Source: Methylophilus sp.
GTDB lineage: Bacteria; Pseudomonadota; Gammaproteobacteria; Burkholderiales; Methylophilaceae
Reading direction: 5' to 3'
Length of the DNA: 45,638 nt
Assembly (NCBI RefSeq): GCF_008015755.1
Contig: NZ_SSGF01000029.1
Coordinates: 1-45,638, forward strand
Below are positions 11,582-19,661 of this stretch, one piece after another. A program made the position numbers and the translations under genes. Position 1 is the stretch's first letter, and each line of letters begins with the position of its first letter. Below the pieces are notes generated by a model. The model ran no database searches. It saw nothing but the letters and a program-made list of their open reading frames with translations, and was not told the origin of the DNA.

Positions 11582-13089
11582 TGATGCAAGCCGACCTCAC
11601 AAGTATTTCCTGGTTAAGTCTGGCCGTCTGGCTGCCGGTGTTGTCTGGCGTGCTGGTCTTGCTGCTCGGCGGCGACCACAACGACACATTGACACGCTGG
11701 CTGGCATTGGCTGGTAGCCTGGTCAGCTTTTTGGTGACGCTGCCGTTGTACACCTTGTTTGATGTACAGGATGGTTTCTTCCAGTTTGAAGAGCTGTTGC
11801 CCTGGGTACCCGCGTTTAATATGCATTATCACCTGGGGGTGGATGGCTTCTCGATGCCGTTGGTGTTGCTGACCAGCTTTACCACCGTGATTGTAGTGCT
11901 GGCGGGTTGGGAAGTGATTACCAAGCATATTGCCCAGTATATGGCGGCCTTCCTAATTATGAGCGGCATCATGATCGGCGTGTTTACTGCGCTGGATGCC
12001 ATTCTCTACTATGTATTCTGGGAGGCGATGCTGATCCCGATGTTCCTGGTGATTGGTATCTGGGGCGGACCGAACCGCGTTTACGCCACCATTAAGTTTT
12101 TCCTGTATACCTTGCTCGGCTCATTGCTGATGCTGGTGGCGTTTATCTACCTCTACCATCAAACCGGTAGCTTTGAACTGGCTGACTACTACCTGTTGCC
12201 ACTGAGCATGCAGGCGCAGATTTATATCTTTATTGCCTTCTTTATGGCGTTTGCGGTGAAAATTCCAATGTGGCCGGTGCATACCTGGTTGCCGGATGCC
12301 CACGTGGAAGCGCCAACCGGTGGTTCTGTGGTGCTGGCGGCGATTGCACTCAAGCTCGGCGGCTACAGCTTCCTGCGTTTTGCCATGCCGATTGCGCCAG
12401 ATGCGGCACATTATTTCAGTACGGCCATGGTCGTGTTGTCATTGATCGCCGTGGTCTATATCGCGCTGGTTGCTCTGGTGCAAAAAGACATGAAGAAGCT
12501 GATCGCTTATTCATCCATCTCACATATGGGCTTTGTCACACTGGGTTTCTTTATGTTTAGCCAGTTGGCCCTTGAGGGCGCCGTGGTGCAGATGATCTCC
12601 CACGGCTTTATTTCTTCTGCCATGTTCCTGAGCGTAGGTGTGCTGTATGACCGCGTGCATAGCCGTGAAATCTCGGCTTATGGTGGCGTGGTCACCAAAA
12701 TGCCGGTGTTCGCTGCTTTTGCGGTGTTGTTTGCCATGGCTAACAGCGGCTTGCCAGGCACTTCGGGTTTCGTTGGCGAATTCATGGTGATTCTGGCGGC
12801 GGTCAAATTTAATTTCTGGGTCGCTTTCTTCGCTGCCACCACCCTGATTTTTGGTGCGGCTTACACCTTGTGGATGACCAAACGCGTATTCTTCGGCAAT
12901 GTGACTACTCATCATGTGGCTGAGCTCAGTGATCTCAATAAACGTGAGTTCCTGATTCTTGGGATACTGGCGCTGCTGGTGATTGGTTTTGGGGTGTATC
13001 CGCAACCGCTGACTGAGGTGATGCAGGCCACCAGTACTGAGTTCCTGAAACACATGGCGATCTCTAAATTGCCAGTTACCGGCTATTAA
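11581..13089 (+). CDS. nuoM: NADH-quinone oxidoreductase subunit M
   Basis: Antiporter-like, proton-translocating membrane subunit, 502 residues with about 14 helices. Family signatures are visible: FWEAMLIPMFLVIGIWGG with its conserved glutamate, KIPMWPVHTWLPDAHVEAPT with the conserved lysine, and KKLIAYSSISHMG. TAATG overlap with nuoL; 16 bases to nuoN. Confidence 0.98.
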   Translation: MMQADLTSISWLSLAVWLPVLSGVLVLLLGGDHNDTLTRWLALAGSLVSFLVTLPLYTLFDVQDGFFQFEELLPWVPAFNMHYHLGVDGFSMPLVLLTSFTTVIVVLAGWEVITKHIAQYMAAFLIMSGIMIGVFTALDAILYYVFWEAMLIPMFLVIGIWGGPNRVYATIKFFLYTLLGSLLMLVAFIYLYHQTGSFELADYYLLPLSMQAQIYIFIAFFMAFAVKIPMWPVHTWLPDAHVEAPTGGSVVLAAIALKLGGYSFLRFAMPIAPDAAHYFSTAMVVLSLIAVVYIALVALVQKDMKKLIAYSSISHMGFVTLGFFMFSQLALEGAVVQMISHGFISSAMFLSVGVLYDRVHSREISAYGGVVTKMPVFAAFAVLFAMANSGLPGTSGFVGEFMVILAAVKFNFWVAFFAATTLIFGAAYTLWMTKRVFFGNVTTHHVAELSDLNKREFLILGILALLVIGFGVYPQPLTEVMQATSTEFLKHMAISKLPVTGY

Positions 13090-13105
13090 GGCAGGATGTT
13101 AGAAA

Positions 13106-14551
13106 ATGGATAATATGCAATTCGATTTGCTCGCCCTGTTGCCGGAACTGGTGGTCATGGGTATGGCTATGTTTATTTTGTTGCTGGATTTGTTCATCCT
13201 GCCGCAGAATCGTTTCATGATTTATGGCTTGAGCCAGTTCACTCTGTTTGCCGCCGCCTTTTTTACCTTTAAAACGCATACGCCTGCGGTTGGCTTTGCG
13301 TTCTCACATATGTTTATTGACGATACCTTGTCAGATATCATTAAATTGATGATGTATCTCGGCACCTCGTTGATTCTGGTGTATACGCGCAAATACCTGC
13401 AAGACCGTAACCTGTATCGTGGTGAGTTTTATGCCATGGTGTTGTTTGGCTTGCTGGGCATGATGATCATGGTGTCCGGTCATAACCTGCTCACCATTTA
13501 CATCGGCCTTGAGCTGTTGTCGTTGTGCTTGTACTCCTTGGTGGCGTTTGACCGCGATAATCCTAAAGCATCAGAAGCGGCCATGAAGTATTTTGTCTTG
13601 GGCGCGCTGGCCTCAGGTATGTTGCTGTATGGCATGAGCATGCTGTACGGCATGACGGGTAGCTTGGATGTGAGCGATATTGCCAATAGCATTGCACAAC
13701 AACCCAAAAGTCCGGTGTTGATTTTGGGACTGGTGTTTTTAGTGGCTGGGTTAGCGTTTAAATTTGGTGCGGTGCCATTCCAGATGTGGGTGCCGGATGT
13801 GTATCAAGGCTCACCAACGCCGATGACTTTGCTGATTGGCTCAGTGCCCAAACTCGCCGCTTATGCCATGACGGTCCGCTTGCTGGTGCAAGGCTTGCAC
13901 CCGCTAGCGATGGACTGGCAGGACATGCTGATGCTGATGGCAGTGTTGTCTATTATCATCGGTAATTTCAGCGCCATTGTGCAAACCAACCTCAAGCGCA
14001 TGTTGGCTTACTCCACCATTTCGCATGTCGGTTTCATTATGTTCGGCATGATGAGCGCGAATGCTAATGGTTTTGCCTCCAGCTTCTTTTATATCAGTAC
14101 CTATGTGCTGATGTCGATTGCTGGCTTTGGTATTATTTTGCTGTTGAGTCGCCAGGGCTTCGAGGCTGAAGAAATCAATGACCTCAAAGGTCTCAATCAG
14201 CGCCATCCATGGTTTGCTTTCCTTATGCTGATCATTATGTTCAGCATGGCAGGCATTCCGCCGACAGTTGGTTTTTATGCCAAGTTTACCGTGCTACAAG
14301 CGGCCTGGCAGGCTGGCTTTACCTGGCAAGTGGTGCTCGCCGTATTAATGGCCACCATCGGTGCGTTTTACTACCTCAATATCGTGCGCAAGATGTACTT
14401 TGATGCGCCTGAGGATCATACGCCACTGACGGCCCCGGTTGATATGCGCTTTATTCTCAGTGTGCATTCGCTGGCATTGCTGGGGCTAGGTTTGTTCCCC
14501 GAAGTGCTGCTTGGCGTCTGTGGCCACAGTTTGTTAATCAGTCTGCAATAA
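13106..14551 (+). CDS. nuoN: NADH-quinone oxidoreductase subunit N
   Basis: Third antiporter-like membrane subunit of complex I, 481 residues. Signatures: GLELLSLCLYSLVAFDR, FKFGAVPFQMWVPDVYQGSP and KRMLAYSTISHVGF. It is the last canonical nuo gene and is followed after 6 bases by a small membrane-protein gene in the same transcript direction. Confidence 0.98.
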   Translation: MDNMQFDLLALLPELVVMGMAMFILLLDLFILPQNRFMIYGLSQFTLFAAAFFTFKTHTPAVGFAFSHMFIDDTLSDIIKLMMYLGTSLILVYTRKYLQDRNLYRGEFYAMVLFGLLGMMIMVSGHNLLTIYIGLELLSLCLYSLVAFDRDNPKASEAAMKYFVLGALASGMLLYGMSMLYGMTGSLDVSDIANSIAQQPKSPVLILGLVFLVAGLAFKFGAVPFQMWVPDVYQGSPTPMTLLIGSVPKLAAYAMTVRLLVQGLHPLAMDWQDMLMLMAVLSIIIGNFSAIVQTNLKRMLAYSTISHVGFIMFGMMSANANGFASSFFYISTYVLMSIAGFGIILLLSRQGFEAEEINDLKGLNQRHPWFAFLMLIIMFSMAGIPPTVGFYAKFTVLQAAWQAGFTWQVVLAVLMATIGAFYYLNIVRKMYFDAPEDHTPLTAPVDMRFILSVHSLALLGLGLFPEVLLGVCGHSLLISLQ

Positions 14552-14557
14552 TTCTCT

Positions 14558-14839
14558 ATGGCCGCAAAACTTATTTTTTTATTGCTGATGCTGTTTATGG
14601 CCAACCTGGGTTGGGTATCCGATAAATGGCTAGGCCTGGCGGGCACGATCAGCCAGTTGTGGCAGCGCTTTGTCGTGCTGGTGCCGGCTTATTTCATCAC
14701 GCTGGTGATTGCCTATCTGGTTGAGCGTTTTGTCATGGGCCAGGTGTGGCCACAAGGCTGGGAGTTCTACAGCGTGACGCTGTGCGTGTTTCTGGTGTTA
14801 TCTTTCCCAGGCTTTGTTTATCGCGTGTTATGGAAATAA
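14558..14839 (+). CDS. DUF2818 family membrane protein at the end of the nuo operon
   Basis: 93-residue protein with three hydrophobic segments (about residues 3-19, 38-55 and 69-88) and the charged stretch SDKWLG in between. It matches my recollection of the DUF2818 family, which sits directly after nuoN in many betaproteobacteria. It lies 6 bases after nuoN, so it is almost surely part of the nuo transcript. Function unknown; position suggests an assembly or accessory role for complex I, which is inference only. I see no clear terminator after it. Confidence 0.85.
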   Translation: MAAKLIFLLLMLFMANLGWVSDKWLGLAGTISQLWQRFVVLVPAYFITLVIAYLVERFVMGQVWPQGWEFYSVTLCVFLVLSFPGFVYRVLWK

Positions 14840-14921
14840 TCGCGCGTCATATTAATTTCATGAATTCTTCACGATAGTTTCAAGCATCGCAGTCAGACTA
14901 CGCTTACCCAAGAAGCATGGT

Positions 14922-14935
14922 CGGGGTGAGCCCCG
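14922..14935 (+). other. Small hairpin before the PAP2 gene
   Basis: CGGGG-TGAG-CCCCG forms a 5-bp GC stem just upstream of the AAAGGA ribosome-binding site of the PAP2 gene. It may affect translation. It is too small to assign to a known riboswitch. Confidence 0.3.
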
Positions 14936-14948
14936 GAAAGGACTTGAG

Positions 14949-15482
14949 ATGCTGAAACTACACCAAACACTCGGATGGGCGCAGTCGGTAGACAGCCGGT
15001 TGTGTGTCAAAGTCAGTCATACCGGGCAATATCGTCTCATTCGCAATCTGTTTCGTGCCATTTCGCGCATGGGCGATGGCATGTTCTGGTACCTTCTGAT
15101 GCTGGTGATTGCTGTGACTCAAGGCCAGCACGGGCTTTATGTTTGCCTGCATATGCTCACTGTTGGGTTAACGGGTACGCTGGTTTACAAATGGCTCAAA
15201 CACCGCACCAGCCGCCCCAGACCGTTTCAAGTGCGTCAGGATGTGTTGCTCAGCGGCACACCACTCGATTACTTTAGTTTCCCTTCTGGTCACACCTTGC
15301 ACGCCGTTGCTTTTGGCATGGTGGCCGTGCAGCATTATCCGCAATTGTTTCCTATCGTGTATCCGTTTGTGGTGTTGGTAGGGGTCTCGCGCGTCGTGCT
15401 CGGTTTACATTACCCGAGTGACGTACTGGCCGGGGCTGGCGTTGGTTACTTGCTGGTGATGCTATATTCACCATTGTTCTAA
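14949..15482 (+). CDS. PAP2-family membrane phosphatase
   Basis: 177-residue membrane protein of the type 2 phosphatidic acid phosphatase family, acting on lipid-linked phosphates such as phosphatidate or undecaprenyl pyrophosphate at the cytoplasmic membrane. The three family motifs are present: KHRTSRPRPF (KX6RP type, about residue 84), the PSGHT motif (about residue 116) and SRVVLGLHYPSDVLAG with catalytic His and Asp. It has four to six hydrophobic segments. The start ATG at 14949 has GGAAAGGA upstream. A bidirectional terminator follows. The exact substrate cannot be told from sequence. Confidence 0.88.
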   Translation: MLKLHQTLGWAQSVDSRLCVKVSHTGQYRLIRNLFRAISRMGDGMFWYLLMLVIAVTQGQHGLYVCLHMLTVGLTGTLVYKWLKHRTSRPRPFQVRQDVLLSGTPLDYFSFPSGHTLHAVAFGMVAVQHYPQLFPIVYPFVVLVGVSRVVLGLHYPSDVLAGAGVGYLLVMLYSPLF

Positions 15483-15502
15483 CCTAGGTAGTTGTATGCA
15501 AT

Positions 15503-15533
15503 AAAAAACGGATGCGCGTGCATCCGTTTTTTT
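15503..15533. terminator. Bidirectional intrinsic terminator
   Basis: Stem CGGATGC (15509-15515) pairs with GCATCCG (15520-15526) around a GCGT loop, flanked by an A-run and a T-run. It separates the convergent PAP2 and DUF2798 genes and works in both directions. Confidence 0.85.
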
Positions 15534-15573
15534 ATGATTGCCAGCCTGCATAACATGAGCAGGCCGGGTGACA

Positions 15574-15828
15574 TTAAGCTGGATCAACTAATTGTTGTAC
15601 CAGGTACATCACGATAGGCCTGACGATGAGCACACAGATAAAGGCGATTGGCATGGCCAGTGCATAGGCATGCAAGACGCGGAATAGATAGCCAGCCTGT
15701 AGGCCGCTATTGGCTGCCACAATCACCATGGACATTAAAAATGCCATGATGCCCGCCATCAGAAATGCAAATACATAGGGCGTGAATTTATTGGGAATCC
15801 GGCGAAAACTGTTTTTTGTGCGATTCAT
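15574..15828 (-). CDS. DUF2798 family membrane protein
   Basis: 84-residue protein with a basic N-terminus (RTKNSFRRIPNKF) and two predicted membrane helices (about residues 18-38 and 50-75). It fits the DUF2798 family of small two-helix membrane proteins, whose function is unknown. It is transcribed divergently from the LysR regulator at 15946 across a 117-base gap with a long inverted repeat, so it may be a target of that regulator (inference). Confidence 0.75.
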   Translation of the reverse strand: MNRTKNSFRRIPNKFTPYVFAFLMAGIMAFLMSMVIVAANSGLQAGYLFRVLHAYALAMPIAFICVLIVRPIVMYLVQQLVDPA

Positions 15829-15909
15829 TATCTGCTCCAGGTTGTTGCTGACACTATAGGCAGATTATTGCGATAGCAGTAGTCACTTGAATATTGAATC
15901 ACTATAAAG

Positions 15910-15947
15910 ATAAACTATCGAATATGTTTAATAAGTCGATAGTTTAT
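15910..15947. promoter_or_regulatory. 12-bp inverted repeat overlapping the lysR start codon
   Basis: ATAAACTATCGA (15910-15921) and TCGATAGTTTAT (15936-15947) are perfect inverted copies separated by 14 bases. The second arm covers the first two bases of the regulator's ATG. This is a good candidate autoregulatory operator for the LysR protein; it could also form an RNA hairpin that hides the start codon. Confidence 0.65.
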
Positions 15948-16869
15948 GGATACCTTAAGAAGCATAGAAAGTTTTGTGAAAGCGGTGCAGGCGGGCAGTA
16001 TTGCCGCAGGTGCGCGCTTGCAGGGCATCACGGCTGCGGCCGCTAGCCAGAATATCCAGCGCCTTGAAAAGTCATTAGGCGCCCGTCTGTTGGTGCGCAC
16101 GACGCGCAAGCTATCGATGACAGAAAGTGGTGCGCTTTATTATGCTGAGGTGCAGCCGGTGATAGCGACGCTCGCCAGGGCGCAGTCTGTGATCACCGAG
16201 TTTCATGGCCAGCCACAGGGCCGGTTGCGCATAGGTTCATCGGTTGCTTTTGGCCGCCATGTGTTAATGCCATTGATCCCGGCTTTTACGCGGCAGTTTC
16301 CCAAACTCTCTATCGAGTTGGTACTGTCTGACCATAGCCTAGACCATGTCACAGAAGAGATTGATATCAGCATCCGCTTCAAACAGCAACTCGAACCTGG
16401 CCTAGTTGCCAGGCGCATTGCCTCAGTGCCGGTGCTGTTTTGCGCATCGCCTGACTATCTGCAAAGAAAAGGCACACCAAGCCAGCCTGAGCAATTGGCT
16501 GAGCATGATTGCCTGATGTTCCGTGTGCCGGTAGATGGCCGCTTGCTGGCTTGGGCATTTGAGCGCAATGGCGTGCACTATGTGCCTGAGATAAGTCCGA
16601 GCATGATCTGTAATGATATTGATTCTTTGCATCGTTTGGCGTTGGAAGGCGCAGGGATTGTGCGGCTGGCTGCCTTTGTTGCGAATGCTGATATTCAACA
16701 GGGGGCTTTAGTGGCGCTATTTCAACCTTCAACGGATCAACCTGACGGCCAGTCAGTGGCGAGCTTGCCGTTAGAGTTTTATGCTTGTTTTCGTGATCAG
16801 CATGCCATGACCAACAAGGTGAGGGCGTTTATGGACTACCTGGTGGCCGCAGTACCAACGGCATGGTGA
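15946..16869 (+). CDS. LysR-family transcriptional regulator
   Basis: 307-residue DNA-binding protein. The N-terminal winged helix-turn-helix is at about residues 3-60 (MDTLRSIESFVKAVQAGS, then AAAASQNIQRLEKSLGARLL), followed by a LysR substrate-binding domain from about residue 90. The N-terminus is exactly that expected for the family, so the ATG at 15946 is trusted although no clear ribosome-binding site precedes it. It is divergent from the DUF2798 gene. Effector unknown. Confidence 0.93.
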   Translation: MDTLRSIESFVKAVQAGSIAAGARLQGITAAAASQNIQRLEKSLGARLLVRTTRKLSMTESGALYYAEVQPVIATLARAQSVITEFHGQPQGRLRIGSSVAFGRHVLMPLIPAFTRQFPKLSIELVLSDHSLDHVTEEIDISIRFKQQLEPGLVARRIASVPVLFCASPDYLQRKGTPSQPEQLAEHDCLMFRVPVDGRLLAWAFERNGVHYVPEISPSMICNDIDSLHRLALEGAGIVRLAAFVANADIQQGALVALFQPSTDQPDGQSVASLPLEFYACFRDQHAMTNKVRAFMDYLVAAVPTAW

Positions 16870-16940
16870 AACCGCTATTTTAGAGACGATTGCCTTTTTT
16901 TGTCGCATATCAGCCACTGGTGGCGATAATTGTGCCCAAA

Positions 16941-17118
16941 TTTACAAAATACTTGTTGCTAATATTTAATATTGCGTGCATAGTTCATCCTCACGAAGTT
17001 CAAGTAGTGTTGTTGTTCTCCGGTTCTATCTTTTGGTTCTATCGTTACTTCTCGCCATCTTGATCCTCGTTTTTATGGGTATTAACCCGTTCTATTATTT
17101 TTTATCCAAGGATTTATT
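16941..17118 (+). promoter_or_regulatory. Tentative cspA promoter and long 5' leader
   Basis: TTTACA (16941-16946) and TATTTA (16963-16968) resemble -35 and -10 boxes with 16-base spacing. That would give a leader near 140 bases, typical for cold-shock mRNAs. The leader has a 9-base direct repeat GGTTCTATC (17022-17030 and 17035-17043) and a small GGGT-ATTA-ACCC hairpin at 17077-17088. AAGGA lies before the ATG. The promoter assignment is tentative. Confidence 0.45.
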
Positions 17119-17325
17119 ATGGTTACAGGTTCAGTGAAGTGGTTTAACGATTCAAAAGGTTTTGGTTTCATCACTCCAGATAACGGCGGCGAAGATTTGT
17201 TCGCACACTTTTCTGCAATTCAATCTGCAGGTTTCAAAACTTTGAAAGAAAACCAACGCGTGAGCTTTGAAGTAGCAACTGGCCCTAAAGGCAAACAAGC
17301 TGCAAATATTCAAATCATTGAATAA
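17119..17325 (+). CDS. cspA: Cold-shock protein, CspA family
   Basis: 68-residue single cold-shock domain that binds single-stranded RNA and DNA and melts RNA secondary structure. RNP1 is visible as KGFGFI (residues about 15-20) and RNP2 as LFAHFSAI (about 28-35). Length matches the family (65-75). A long leader precedes it and an infA gene follows 87 bases later beyond a terminator hairpin. Whether this copy is cold-induced cannot be read from the sequence. Confidence 0.95.
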   Translation: MVTGSVKWFNDSKGFGFITPDNGGEDLFAHFSAIQSAGFKTLKENQRVSFEVATGPKGKQAANIQIIE

Positions 17326-17343
17326 TTAAAAGCCTGTCCGCAT

Positions 17344-17393
17344 GGCTGCTTAGGCAGCCTACCGGAAAAAGCCCGGTTTTCCGGGCTTTTTTA
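17344..17393 (+). terminator. Hairpin plus intrinsic terminator between cspA and infA
   Basis: A first stem GGCTGC-TTAG-GCAGCC (17344-17359) is followed by a strong terminator, AGCCCGG (17370-17376), TTTT loop, CCGGGCT (17381-17387), then a T-run. The T-run ends only about 10 bases before the AAAGGA ribosome-binding site of infA, which is too close for a separate promoter downstream of it. Confidence 0.85.
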
Positions 17394-17412
17394 TTGTTAA
17401 AGGATGTTTTTA

Positions 17413-17649
17413 ATGGCAAAAGAAGAGTTAATTGAAATGCAAGGCGCAGTGACTGAAATCCTGCCCGACGCTCGCTATCGCGTAAAGCTGGATAATGGTC
17501 ATACATTAATTGCTTACACTGGTGGTAAAATGCGTAAGCACAAAATTCGCATTCTGGCCGGTGATAAAATCACCATCGAAATGTCACCTTATGACATGGA
17601 CAAAGGCCGCATTATTTTCCGTCATTTAGAGCCGCGCAAGCCGTTCTAA
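17413..17649 (+). CDS. infA: Translation initiation factor IF-1
   Basis: 78-residue S1/OB-fold protein that binds the ribosomal A site during initiation. The family pattern is clear ([20 protein letters not shown], then [14 protein letters not shown] and the C-terminal Asp/Gly/Arg region). The ATG at 17413 is chosen over one at 17404 because it gives the usual MAKEE start and has AAAGGA 9 bases upstream. The C-terminus (HLEPRKPF) extends a little beyond the common 72 residues, as in the extra IF-1 copies of betaproteobacteria; a second infA in the ribosomal-protein operon is expected but not visible here. It ends 10 bases before the convergent arsC. Confidence 0.95.
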   Translation: MAKEELIEMQGAVTEILPDARYRVKLDNGHTLIAYTGGKMRKHKIRILAGDKITIEMSPYDMDKGRIIFRHLEPRKPF

Positions 17650-17659
17650 CCCCAGAATC

Positions 17660-18136
17660 TCAAGATTCACTCTGACCTATGGCTTGCAATCTAGTTTGCA
17701 AAGCCCTGCGGTCATTCAATATTGACGGATCCAACTGTAAAAATGCCTCTATACGGGCTCTGAGTAGGCGATAGGCCTGTTCAAAGCTGTCTTGTATCTG
17801 CACGTCACTGCCGGTGGCTTTGGCGGGGTCTTCAACGCCCCAGTGTGCGCGCATCACATCGCCTAGATAGGCTGGACAGGTTTCTCCTGCCGCATTGCTG
17901 CACACTGTAATCACAATGTCTGGCGTCATTGGCAGGTTGTCCCATGACTTACTGTAATAACCCTTTGTCGCAATTCCCTTGCTTTTCAATAAAGCAATTG
18001 AGCGCGGATGCACCTCCCCCGTTGGTTGGCTCCCTGCGCTCATGGCTTGCATGCCGGTTGGTGCCAGGTGATTAAAGGTCGCCTCAGCAATAATCGATCG
18101 GCAAGAGTTGCCAGTACATAAAAACAAGATGTTCAT
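17660..18136 (-). CDS. arsC: Arsenate reductase, low-molecular-weight phosphatase type
   Basis: Cytoplasmic reductase converting arsenate to arsenite. The CX5R active-site loop CTGNSCR is at residues 7-13, and two further cysteines (C79 and C87 in VCSNAAGETCP) fit the disulfide cascade of thioredoxin-coupled enzymes. The ATG at 18136 is preferred over one five codons upstream, which would overlap acr3. Length 158 residues. It is the last gene of the arsR-arsI-acr3-arsC operon, 1 base after the acr3 stop. Confidence 0.9.
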   Translation of the reverse strand: MNILFLCTGNSCRSIIAEATFNHLAPTGMQAMSAGSQPTGEVHPRSIALLKSKGIATKGYYSKSWDNLPMTPDIVITVCSNAAGETCPAYLGDVMRAHWGVEDPAKATGSDVQIQDSFEQAYRLLRARIEAFLQLDPSILNDRRALQTRLQAIGQSES

Positions 18137-18137
18137 A

Positions 18138-19196
18138 TTAAATGCTTTCATACCAATGTTTAGAGCGGTTGACGATGGCGACGATAGACAGCATCACGGG
18201 TACTTCAATCAATACGCCCACCACTGTTGCTAACGCAGCACCTGAGTTAAACCCAAACAATGCAATCGCAGTTGCCACCGCCAATTCAAAGAAGTTTGAT
18301 GCACCGATTAAAGCTGATGGACCTGCTACGCAGTGTGCCACCTTGAATTTTTTGTTCAGCCAATAAGCCAGCATTGAGTTTAAGTAGACTTGAATGATGA
18401 TAGGCACTGATAGCAGTAAGATCACCACTGGCTGATTCAGGATTTGCTGACCCTGAAATGCAAACAGCAGCACAAGCGTAATAAGTAGCGCACTAAGAGA
18501 GAGGGGTTGTAATGTTTTTAATGTGCGATGGAGTGATTGCGCACCATTTTGCAATAATACGTTTCTGAGTATCTGACTCATCATCACTGGCACAACAATA
18601 AATAACACGACTGAGATGAACAGGGTATTCCATGGCACGACTATGCTGGATAGCCCTAACAGCAAGGCAACAATGGGTGCAAATGCAAACAGCATGATGG
18701 TGTCATTAATGGCAACCTGCGATAGTGTGAATTTGGGATCACCATCGCAAAGATTACTCCACACGAATACCATGGCGGTACAAGGGGCTGCCGCTAATAA
18801 AATTAAACCAGCAATATAACTATCAATGTGTGCCACAGGTAATAAGTCAGCAAATAGATGACGAATAAATATCCACGCTAGCAGCGCCATAGACAATGGC
18901 TTAATCACCCAGTTGATAAAGAGAGTAACGCCTATGCCTTTGGCATGATTAAACACTTCGCCCATGGCGCTGAAGTCGATCTTCAAGAGCATGGGAATGA
19001 TCATTAACCATATCAAGACAGCGACGGGTAAATTCACTTCAGCAATCTTGATTTCAGCTATTGCCTCAAACAGTTGCGGGGCAGCCTTGCCTAAGGTGAT
19101 GCCTGCAACAATGCATGCAAACACCCACCAAGTGAGGTGTCGCTCAAAACGACTCATTTTGGGGGGGGAGTTAACAGCAGCTTGATTTGTTTTCAT
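18138..19196 (-). CDS. acr3: Arsenite efflux transporter, ACR3 family
   Basis: 352-residue membrane carrier with about ten helices that exports arsenite. The family cysteine lies in the segment AAPCTAMVFVWSNLCDGDP. The start at 19196 overlaps the end of arsI by 26 bases. Codons 10-12 contain a run of eight C (bases 19161-19168 on the + strand read as G8), and a second in-frame ATG (MSRFERHLTWW) follows directly after that run. ACR3 rather than ArsB is called from the sequence type. Confidence 0.92.
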   Translation of the reverse strand: MKTNQAAVNSPPKMSRFERHLTWWVFACIVAGITLGKAAPQLFEAIAEIKIAEVNLPVAVLIWLMIIPMLLKIDFSAMGEVFNHAKGIGVTLFINWVIKPLSMALLAWIFIRHLFADLLPVAHIDSYIAGLILLAAAPCTAMVFVWSNLCDGDPKFTLSQVAINDTIMLFAFAPIVALLLGLSSIVVPWNTLFISVVLFIVVPVMMSQILRNVLLQNGAQSLHRTLKTLQPLSLSALLITLVLLFAFQGQQILNQPVVILLLSVPIIIQVYLNSMLAYWLNKKFKVAHCVAGPSALIGASNFFELAVATAIALFGFNSGAALATVVGVLIEVPVMLSIVAIVNRSKHWYESI

Positions 19197-19656
19197 TGCT
19201 CGTCTTTTCAGTACGTTTTATCAATTGAATGGATTGTGTAGGGGCACAGCAAGCACCTTCAGGTGCTGTCTGCTCAGTCGCATTGTTGAACGTTGGCGCA
19301 CTCTCAAGCGTGCGATAGGTTTCCCATGCAATTCCTGACGGGTCTTGTACCCAATGCTTGTCTGATTTTGCGTAGCAGCAAGTCGTGCCCGCTTGCGTCA
19401 ACATATCCATATCCGCTTTTTCAAGTCTGCACTGAATCTCGCTTAATTCTTCATCGCTCTCAACCTGAATCCCAACATGGTCTAAACCCGCTTTCGCGCC
19501 GCGCTGGCTAATTGCAAAATTGACTCGTGGGTCTTCCATCATCCACTTGGCATAGTCATCTTTTACAACGGTAGGCACAGCGCCAAACAGCGTATTGTAA
19601 AAAGAAATACTTTTTGCCAGGTCATCGACTGAGACATGGAGATGAATACGTTTCAT
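19171..19656 (-). CDS. arsI: ArsI/CadI-family glyoxalase-fold metalloenzyme
   Basis: 161-residue protein of the vicinal-oxygen-chelate fold. Expected metal ligands are H5, H60 (GLDHVGIQVE) and E112 (GIAWETY), and the arsenic-binding pair C93-C94 is in TTCCYAKSDKHW. Characterised ArsI proteins are Fe(II)-dependent C-As lyases acting on trivalent organoarsenicals; CadI-type relatives bind metals. The C-terminal 45 residues are extra and carry two more cysteine pairs (GACCAP and the terminal SSCC). The ATG at 19656 is preferred because AAGGAG precedes it. It lies between arsR and acr3. Confidence 0.85.
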   Translation of the reverse strand: MKRIHLHVSVDDLAKSISFYNTLFGAVPTVVKDDYAKWMMEDPRVNFAISQRGAKAGLDHVGIQVESDEELSEIQCRLEKADMDMLTQAGTTCCYAKSDKHWVQDPSGIAWETYRTLESAPTFNNATEQTAPEGACCAPTQSIQLIKRTEKTSNENKSSCC

Positions 19657-19661
19657 GATGT

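Noticed and set aside
12520..13053. 177-codon minus-strand frame inside nuoM
   Set aside because: Antisense to a conserved gene, no recognisable domain.
14922..14948. Riboswitch before the PAP2 gene
   Set aside because: Only one small 5-bp stem is present, and no known aptamer core could be recognised.
17655..17668. GAATCT-CA-AGATTC palindrome between infA and arsC as a terminator
   Set aside because: The stem is short and A/T-rich with a 2-base loop, lies partly in the arsC coding end, and has no T-run.
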